In this document: positions 56,958-64,000 of the stretch, one piece after another | How the letters are laid out: each line of letters opens with the position of its first letter | Numbering within the stretch: position 1 is the stretch's first letter | Source of the DNA: Zygnema cylindricum | Taxonomy: Eukaryota > Streptophyta > Zygnematophyceae > Zygnematales > Zygnemataceae | Length of the DNA stretch: 64,000 nucleotides | Reading direction: 5' to 3' | Assembly (NCBI GenBank): GCA_037447655.1 | Contig: JBBHKE010003162.1 | Coordinates: 19,280-83,279 of the forward strand | The notes under the pieces: model-generated | The model's input: the letters and a program-made list of their open reading frames with translations, nothing else | What the model was told of the DNA's origin: nothing | Database searches by the model: none | Translations under genes and position numbers: made by a program

Positions 56958-59159
56958 ATGATGCGGCTGTTGATAATGGGAATCCTTGGAGCAGTTGTGG
57001 CGGGCACGTTGTTCTCCACAGTTGGAAAACTTCGTAGGAAAGGGTCAAGTAAAGGTAGTCTTCGTGGCAGTAATAGTTCTAAAGACCTTTCTCTCACTGT
57101 TACCGACACAGCCGATGACAGTCAAGATGCGGATGATGATGGCGGTGGAGTCCATGCTCCTTGTTGTCCCTCTCTCTCCAGTATTAGGAGCTTTTCTCCG
57201 AGAGAGATGTCTACTGCCAGTGGAGCAGTAGCAGCAGTGGAGAGTCTTCCCTCCAATGAAGGGAGAGAGAGGGGAAGGGCCAAGCAACGTCACCGAAGGT
57301 CAAGGAGTAGACATAGTCTTGACGACACAATGTTACGAGCGGGAAGCTGTTCGGGAGAGTTAGTATTAGGTGGTAAGTCAGGAGAGCTGGTTATGAAGTC
57401 GTTGGGAAGTACAAAGTCAGGAGAGTTATTGGTGAAGCCTGGAGAGATAACTGTTAGTAAGTCTCGTGATTTTGTAGGGAAATCAGGAGATTTAAAGACT
57501 AATTATGTCCCTAATGGTGTCCCTGTCCCTCGCAAAAAGGGCATTTCAAAGAGTGGCTTGAAAAATGTCTCAGATCGACTGTCCGAAGCTCAACATTTGG
57601 ATAGTAATTCTGTTGCGGAGCCTTTGGATAATAAGGACAAAAGTAGGTTTTTAAGTTCATCAGATGAATGCTTTGTAGAAGACGTTGACTCATTACCTGT
57701 GGCACGTGTGATCACATTCCCTGATTCGAGTTCGACAGGGTTTGCAAATGAAGGTTTTCCTGGTACGGAAACTTTGGCAGTGGGAACTATAAGTGGTCTC
57801 GACTCTTCCCAAAGGAAAACAAGTATCCCGAGGATAGTAGTTGGAGAGAGATGTGACCAAATGTTTACGACTGTCACAGGTGTGGATATTCAGAGAGGAA
57901 GCAATGGGAACAATGTTAATGACAGGGCTGGGCTCGATGACATGTCAGATGACGTGGATGAGGGTTGGGAAGTGATGGAGGAGCTTTTGACTCAAAGACA
58001 GTCTCAACTGTCTCAACAGTCTCAACAGGAGGATGGTGATTCGAATCTCGAGTATTTTGACGCTGACGACGGTTTTGACAGTTTTGATTTTATTCCAGAG
58101 GATGGTCAGGAGGTAGGAAGGGCAGTAGACATAGAAATAAAGAAGACTTACGATGATGTGGACTCAGAGAAATCAGCGAAAGTTTTGGAAGAGGCGTGGG
58201 AGCTTGTAACTCATTTAATGGAGCTTGAGGAGGCTATTTCTAGTGTAGGAGGGAAAGAGGTAGAGCGAGCTCCTCCTCTTTCTTCGGAACAGTTTGAGGC
58301 CATGTTTGGTAATCACTCTGATTTTGAAAGATCTTTGGATCAAAAACACAGGCGATGGTTTACGGATTACAGTGATCTATGCGAACTGTCCACAAGTGAC
58401 AGTGGAGAACTCAGTAGGGTAGGTTCTATGGACTTTAAAGCCCTTAGGGGACACATGGAGGCGTTAAGCCGCAACACGGGACAACAACACTTGGAGAGAT
58501 CTCATGGCGATGTCACAACTTATGCGGACACCATCATCGATCATCAAAGACGACGTTATCCCGCTTCCTGTAGATCTCCAGTCAATGCTGAGATCAACAA
58601 TGGTTTAGAGAGTACTTTTCAAGATGGTATTGCTAGCGATAATGCCGGAGGACTGACAGATAGAGGGATAGGAATAGAGACAGGTCAAGGAAGCCCAATT
58701 CAAGGAAGTCCACGATGGTCCGATGGAGAGGCCCCCGTAGACGCCGATTTGGCCGAGGGAGAAGGATCTGGACAAGAAGAAGCCCTAAATATAGAAATGA
58801 GTCCGAGTGACGCCAGTGCTTTAGCAGAAGCTTTGGCTTCGGTTCCTTTAGTCACCTGTCCTCCAAGAATAGAATCAACAGAACTTCCGGTGACCAAATT
58901 GAGGGTTAGTAAAGAAGGTCTTCCTCTTAATAAGGATGGAGCATATGAGACAGAGATTTGTACGACTTGTTGGTTTAGGGGAGAGGGAGGAGATACTTCA
59001 GACGAGGAGTGGGACACATCGAGTCCGAATAGTAGTCTTATAGACGGTTCTTTGACTGATGATATGAATCTTGAGCAAATGATTGAGATAATGGAGAATG
59101 TCATTGCAGAACGTACTAATGGTGAATATCCACAGCCTTTTCCACCAGAAAGATGGTAA
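56958..59159 (+). CDS. Host protein of unknown family, 733 aa (main exon)
   Basis: I do not recognise the family. The first ATG is at 56958 (the preceding TTG is not a likely start), giving M-M-R-L-L-I-M-G. Residues about 3-24 are hydrophobic (LLIMGILGAVVAGTLFS), then basic KLRRKG, suggesting a membrane anchor with the bulk of the protein on one side. Residues 25-230 are Ser, Gly and basic rich, with four K-S-G-E/D-L repeats at about 135-180. Residues 320-470 are acidic with a predicted helical part (LEEAWELVTHLMELEEAI) and a conserved-looking FEAMFGNHSDFERSLDQKHR. The C-terminal third is Ser, Asp and Glu rich and ends PQPFPPERW, stop TAA 59157. The frame is open for 2.2 kb without a break, in sharp contrast to the transposons, so it is very probably a real gene. 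Alternative 3' exons are listed separately. Confidence 0.75.
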   Translation: MMRLLIMGILGAVVAGTLFSTVGKLRRKGSSKGSLRGSNSSKDLSLTVTDTADDSQDADDDGGGVHAPCCPSLSSIRSFSPREMSTASGAVAAVESLPSNEGRERGRAKQRHRRSRSRHSLDDTMLRAGSCSGELVLGGKSGELVMKSLGSTKSGELLVKPGEITVSKSRDFVGKSGDLKTNYVPNGVPVPRKKGISKSGLKNVSDRLSEAQHLDSNSVAEPLDNKDKSRFLSSSDECFVEDVDSLPVARVITFPDSSSTGFANEGFPGTETLAVGTISGLDSSQRKTSIPRIVVGERCDQMFTTVTGVDIQRGSNGNNVNDRAGLDDMSDDVDEGWEVMEELLTQRQSQLSQQSQQEDGDSNLEYFDADDGFDSFDFIPEDGQEVGRAVDIEIKKTYDDVDSEKSAKVLEEAWELVTHLMELEEAISSVGGKEVERAPPLSSEQFEAMFGNHSDFERSLDQKHRRWFTDYSDLCELSTSDSGELSRVGSMDFKALRGHMEALSRNTGQQHLERSHGDVTTYADTIIDHQRRRYPASCRSPVNAEINNGLESTFQDGIASDNAGGLTDRGIGIETGQGSPIQGSPRWSDGEAPVDADLAEGEGSGQEEALNIEMSPSDASALAEALASVPLVTCPPRIESTELPVTKLRVSKEGLPLNKDGAYETEICTTCWFRGEGGDTSDEEWDTSSPNSSLIDGSLTDDMNLEQMIEIMENVIAERTNGEYPQPFPPERW

Positions 59160-59538
59160 TTGTTAGACCTTTTTTTCTAAATGAATTCTTTGTTTTAGTG
59201 AGAGTTGCCTCTCTACTTATTTGCTAGTGAACTTTGTTGACAAGGTTTGTATGTATGTATGTTTGTGAAGGTTATAAAGTGATAACAAGCTGCAGGTTTT
59301 GCTTCTAAAGAGCATTTTGTTCCTACATCTGGTGTTTAGGTTTTAAATAGTGGGATGTGAAATTTTCTTCAAGTTTCCTGTCTTTGGAAGTTTTTTATCA
59401 ATGGGTTTTAATTCTGAATGCTAAGGTTCTCGTTTCATGTTCGGAAAAAAATAAATTTGTCTCACGATGATTGTTACTATTGAGGACTGTTGATAGCTTC
59501 TACTACTGACTATGCCGATTTCACTTGATGAATGCCAG

Positions 59539-59621
59539 ATGACACAAAAGGCAATGGAAAGAGATGGGATGTATCACCTTCTGCTGAGGGATCATGGCAT
59601 TCTCGACGATCATTTGGACAG
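59539..59621 (+). CDS. Possible second exon of the host gene (83 nt)
   Basis: A donor AATG|GTGAAT at 59121/59122 in the main exon (phase 1) and an acceptor TGCCAG at 59533-59538 join in frame and give N-D-D-T-K-G-N-G-K-R-W, then DVSPSAEGSWHSRRSFGQ. That is a natural-looking sequence rich in Ser and basic residues. A donor CAG|GTTATG follows at 59622. If used, this replaces the last 12 residues of the single-exon protein. The polypyrimidine tract is weak. Inference only. Confidence 0.35.
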
Positions 59622-61288
59622 GTTATGAGTGTTGCTTAAGGTTTGCTCTCCAACCTTTTTTTTAATGCAGGGATTATATGTACACCGTAACAGGCGTAGT
59701 CGTTCATTTCCTGTTTTGTTTTGTGTATGATTATGGCTATTACTGGCCTGTATTCCCTGTGATTGTGTTTGTATAGTTACCATTTTAAATATCTCATTGC
59801 AACTTCCATTGAGAATGTTGTCATTAGTATTTCTGCCTCAGATTTCTGATGATGTAAAATTAATTATTGTCATTTGCTTATGTGCTGATTCGACAAAGAA
59901 AGCCAAATGCTTTCAACCTCTGGTTGGTTTGATGTGTAATATTATTTTCTTTCATTTCCTGCAACTCAATTGGGTTGCTTGTTGTCTACCACTGCAGTAT
60001 AGGTGGTCTCTGTTTTTCCGATTTTTGAGAATGGATTTTTTGGAGGTTTAGCATTTGCTGGAACAATTGTCCTGTTCCTGTGTATGTATGTATGTGTACA
60101 TATGTTCCTAAGCGTATACATATGTTCTTATGTATGAATGTGTGTATACATATTTTCTATGTATGTATTAATGGTCTCCGTGTATGTATGTGACTGCTAT
60201 AGGGGTTGTCTTCTAATCGGAAAGTGATAGGATTAGGGAAGCAACTGTGGCTGGTCCACCCTTTTACTTCTTAAACCTTGTTTTCACTCAAAAGAAACAT
60301 AGGCAGTTATTCTCAAGCAAATAGTTTGTTTCTCAAGATGGTTTACGATTCTGACAATATTTTTTTGGTCTTCTCGGGTGAAGGGATTGCAGGACTTGTA
60401 CAACACGTGATATTGTCCGACAATCTTATATTTTAAAAATTGCTACGGATTTATGTACAGTCATTATAGATACAGTTCCTTCATCCGGCCTTTCGTTTTA
60501 TAATTGACTTAACCACCGGTTTTTGAATAAATTCTTTCTATCATTAAAGTCAAAATGAGAGGGATTGTATGTAAGAGTAAAAGGGCATTCATTTGTCACA
60601 GTTTCTGTAGATATATATCAGGTGGTAGTATAATATAAGGTCAATCATAGAAGTTAGTTTTTTTTGTTAGTTTTTTTTTTGTCCTTTTCCTGGCATGAAG
60701 CTTTTCTGCACAAATGAGTATGATCAGAAAACAATCACTTGTTTTAGTGAATATACCAGGAACTAGTTTAGAAAAAACTTAGTGGTTGAAAAAGTCGCAT
60801 TTCTTCCTTTGAGCCCTTCAGTTTTTAAGAGTCGTCTCACAGTCTCAGTTTACACTTCTATAACATTTGAAGTTTTATTTTTGGCTCTTAACAAGGGTGT
60901 TTTGTTTTAGCATATGGAACATGTCAAAATATTAAGGTTTTGTCTGGAAGAGATATTATATGAAGGTGCAATTTTTAATTATGGCCACACTTCTCAGGGT
61001 GGTGGCTCTTTATTTCCCTGTCACTTGGTTGTCTTTTTCTTTTTGTCCCCTTGGAGCTGGTGGGACAAAACCTGTTTTTCATTTGTTTCATTTTGGTGTG
61101 GTGTGGATGGTAAGGCTTGCCTCTGTCGGTTTACTACTCCAGCTGATCTGTAGGATATTTTTTTGTAACATGTCGAATTGTTAATGGAGTGACAATATGT
61201 TTTAAGTTAATGATGTTATTCGTTATGCCATTGCTGTACGCGTAAATTTCATTTTGATAATAATAATGATGAAAATGATGACATCAAG
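59622..61288 (+). other. Intron-like or 3' flanking DNA
   Basis: T-rich, with no repeats of the transposon families above and no long frame. It holds a run of TGTATG/TGTACATATG microsatellite-like sequence (about 60080-60190). It fits either a 1.67-kb second intron or 3' UTR plus flank. Confidence 0.4.
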
Positions 61289-61387
61289 GTTATGCAACAT
61301 GAAGGTGTGATAGCGTCATTGGAAAGGAAAGGGAGGAGGATATGGAAGCCTTTAAGAAGCTTGTTGGTTATGCGGAACCGTTATTAG
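61289..61387 (+). CDS. Possible terminal exon of the host gene (99 nt)
   Basis: After ATCAAG (acceptor AG 61287-61288) a phase-0 frame reads V-M-Q-H-E-G-V-I-A-S-L-E-R-K-G, then RRIWKPLRSLLVMRNRY, stop TAG 61385-61387. It is in phase with the end of the candidate second exon and has amino-acid content unlike random AT-rich DNA. The stop lies in CCGTTATTAGTGTTAATAAC, which resembles a Stowaway-like terminus, so a MITE scar may have supplied it. The pyrimidine tract before the acceptor is poor. Inference only. Confidence 0.3.
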   Translation, partial: VMQHEGVIASLERKGRRIWKPLRSLLVMRNRY

Positions 61388-61911
61388 TGTTAATAACACT
61401 GAGCAACACATTGTCTTTTTCCCAATCCTAGTTTGGTAAGTGGTTGGGCATTGTCATGATTCTCCCTAATTATAATTAAGCGTGGTTCTTCATGCGCTGC
61501 AGCTATAATTTTCATTCCCAGACTGATGCACCGTAGGTGGCCGACCTGTATGTCTGTGGGTTTTATAACACTTGTATTGTCTGTTGCTAACCCTCCAATG
61601 GACTGGGTTTCCTAAGGAAATGAAGGGGATCTTTATGAGGAAGATGCGTGACGAGTTGTGCCTATTTTTGTTTACATTCGTTTCCTTTTAGATGTCCTGT
61701 TCACATCGTTTCGTAGGGATGCCATGCATCCAGGGGAGAAGACGGCGGGTTAGTTGTTAAAGGATTACATACAACAATACTTTGATTACGGTCAATAATA
61801 GAAATAATGGACATTGGTCGTTTGTACGAGGCATGTCCTGTAGACAAAAAAAACCAGAAGTAACTCGAAATTAACCACGGTAAGGCTGTGTTCCCATGTA
61901 ACCGTAACTTA

Positions 61912-62221
61912 GGGTGTGTTCCCATGCAGCCTTAGCTTAGTCTTGTTACTGTATTTTTTAGTGAAGAATGTACGTACTGCTTTTTAGAGTGTTCCCATGT
62001 TCGAAAACGAAATCATTACTTTAAAACTGTGACGGTTGTAGACGTGGATACGGTTGTAGACGTGGATACGGTTGTAGACGTGGATACAATTTGTGACGGT
62101 TGTAGACGATTACAAAACTCGCGACAATTTTTGAAGTTTACAAAATAGCGACGGCTGTAGACGTCAGATTATTGTGACATTGTAGATTGCTTAGGGTTCG
62201 ACGTTATGACGTTACACACCC
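61912..62221. mobile_element. PIF/Harbinger-like MITE, 310 bp
   Basis: GGGTGTGT (61912) and ACACACCC (to 62221) form short terminal inverted repeats, flanked by TTA on both sides (61909-61911, 62222-62224). A second terminus-like sequence, GGCTGTGTTCCCATGTAACC preceded by TAA, stands just upstream at about 61884, so an earlier relative may lie there. The body holds GACGGTTGTAGACG repeats, also found inverted at 44330-44430. Confidence 0.65.
62032..62085. repeat. 18-bp tandem repeat, three perfect copies
   Basis: The unit ACGGTTGTAGACGTGGAT is repeated three times without change inside the MITE at 61912-62221. Further degenerate copies follow (GACGGTTGTAGACG at about 62095, GACGGCTGTAGACG at about 62151). 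Confidence 0.85.
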
Positions 62222-62626
62222 TTACTGGCAGCCGGCCCCAGGGTATTACTTTTAATATGCAACAAAAAATGCAAACAATTAAACGTGCGCATTTACTAAC
62301 GTTACTAGCCAGTACTCGTATTAATCGAACAAAAACTGCACGAATCGTTAACTTTTCTGTACGATTGCTGCGACTGTTGGCCAGTAACGGCAGAAGTACA
62401 GTAAAATACGTACAATTCCCCCATAATTAGCTCCACATTAAAATCACGATACACAATCTCGACCATTGAACAATCTGGTGTACCCTGAAAGTCGATGGAC
62501 CTAAGTGTGCACTCATGCATGTAAAATGAACGCGACAGTGCTAGTAGCCTAATACCAGTCCAAGGATTATGTACTGTTAACGTACAATTCGAATATTGGG
62601 AGGACCGGGGTTACTTGCAAGGCTAA

Positions 62627-63322
62627 GGGCGTGTCCCCATGTAACCGATATTTTGAAACGTTATTTTGGAATTTAGCGCTGATTTTACGGTGTACTTTTC
62701 AAAGTGTGCCTATGTGAATCGTTACTTGCGCGTTCATTATTTTGAATATGTGGCAGCTGTACACGTCGCCAATACTTGCGAAACCCAAACTGCTGACATT
62801 TGTAGACGCCAACGGTCTCGGAACAAACTGCGGACATTTGTACGCCGCAAAGAGCTCTTGACATACTGGGACAATTGTCGACGCCGACTGTCATTTGTTG
62901 ACGCCCACACGTGAACGACATAAGCAATCGCCTACGTCTACAAAATGACATTTGTAGACGCCCACAAGTGGACAACATAAGCAAACGGACAAACAATTTT
63001 TTTTTCGTGTATTCTCCCAACTGCAAAAAAACAAATGAAAACTTTTGACGCGTGCAACCCAAGATTTCTATTCGTCAATAGGGTAGTATTTTGATTAAAA
63101 GCAGGTCGCGATTTGATTTCATTGCAAGTGTGAAGATGAGCTGGAAGTGGGTCGCGATGATAATACTGCCAAATCGCCGTACCTTTCAAGTTCCAAGATG
63201 ACGCAAAATGTATTTGAGTTTTTGCCCATTTTTCGTACGGCGTAATATTTTCAAGTAGGAAGTCCCATTTTCTGTGTAAACGACGGAAAAAAACCCTTAC
63301 TTGAACACATGGGGACACGCCC
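62627..63322. mobile_element. PIF/Harbinger-like MITE, 696 bp
   Basis: A perfect 16-bp terminal inverted repeat GGGCGTGTCCCCATGT, flanked by TAA on both sides (62624-62626, 63323-63325). Internal GTAGACGCC repeats (about 62800-62970) occur in both orientations. There is no transposase frame. Family assignment rests on the 3-bp TAA duplication and the G-rich terminus. Confidence 0.8.
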
Positions 63323-63325
63323 TAA

Positions 63326-64000
63326 CTCTTGAGCTAACAGAATCTTACAAAAATTTCAGCGATTGATAAGACCATGCATAGATGGAGAATCTCTTTTTTT
63401 ATATGTTTTAAAAAGAAAGTGTACGGACGATTGCAAATTTAGTTTTCAACAACTGCCTTGGATTTGGATTTAGAGCGATTTGAATTTTCGATTTTACGTA
63501 GAGCGACAGGCACATTCGCATTTACCTGCCACGTATTGTGTTGGCAAAAATAGAGATTTTATCCAAGAAGAAAGTCAAACAGCGTGAGACCTAGAAACTG
63601 GTCTCGCCCTAACAATTTATATCTGTTTTCGGGACACCAGAGAGAGAGTGCCTCCGGAAGGTGGCCGGACAAGGAGTCGTTTATTGTTCAATAATTTACA
63701 AATGAACAACCAAAGAAAAAACCTTCAAACTCTGGAGCTATATCCTGAAAATACAATCTACTTTTAACATTCCTTCTTTCCCTTAAATTGATCATCAGGT
63801 TTTCCAATATTTATTGCACCGTTCGTCCAAGGACAATACTACATGAGATTCAACCAGCTTCTAAACAAAATACTCATCTTTTTCAACTATTAATAGGCCA
63901 TGTTATTTGCTACATTTTCAATTGGGTACAGACTATGTTTTAATCAAACTTTAAAAACTCTCTTCGTTGAGAGTTTGATGATCATCCAATCACATACAAC
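63326..64000. other. Unassigned sequence
   Basis: I see no gene, transposon terminus or repeat I can support. The sequence is AT-rich with a few short frames on both strands. Confidence 0.4.

Noticed and set aside
59657-60051. Further exon of the host gene around 59694-60050
   Set aside because: TTTTAATGCAG at about 59691 is a fair acceptor, but the frame that follows is dominated by V, F and Y from T-rich sequence and fits no donor phase better than the 61289 exon.
62032-62085. CRISPR-like array
   Set aside because: Repeats are contiguous 18-mers without spacers and lie inside a MITE.

Overview
The window looks like intergenic, repeat-dominated nuclear DNA of a plant (streptophyte). The evidence is dense Ty1/Copia LTR retrotransposons, a hAT transposon with a GT-AG intron, several MITEs, and one long host-type reading frame. 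I cannot place the species. There is no rRNA gene, intact tRNA gene, CRISPR array or bacterial operon.

Bases 1-43473 are one nested retrotransposon cluster. I resolved it from LTR ends, 5-bp target duplications and rejoinable sequence. An old LTR (Y) was hit by Copia element C. C was hit by A and B in its RT/RNase H region and by the non-autonomous element X in its 3' LTR. X's first LTR was hit by Copia element E, and E's 5' LTR by a 185-bp element (Z). Y was hit separately by a minus-strand Copia element (FH, 24289-43175, target duplication GTTTA). FH is now in four pieces because G, D (target duplication CTTTT) and a 1305-bp Z-like element sit in its gag gene. All gag-pol genes are broken by stops and frameshifts.

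The Copia families share unusual features. The primer binding site matches the anticodon arm of initiator tRNA-Met (half-tRNA priming). The gag frame opens inside the LTR and is translated through the primer site. The LTRs carry an antisense tRNA-like module and a GTAC-rich hairpin upstream of an inverted CCAAT box.

Bases 46949-54991 are a hAT element with a perfect 8-bp target duplication (CTCATGGC) and 13-bp terminal inverted repeats. It has a decayed two-exon transposase and contains two solo Copia LTRs, a second hAT-like MITE (884 bp) and Stowaway-like MITEs.

Bases 55000-64000 hold the only candidate host gene (56958-59159, 733 aa, unrecognised, acidic and serine-rich, with an N-terminal hydrophobic segment), possibly with two further 3' exons. 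It is followed by intron- or UTR-like DNA and two MITEs with PIF/Harbinger-like 3-bp target duplications.
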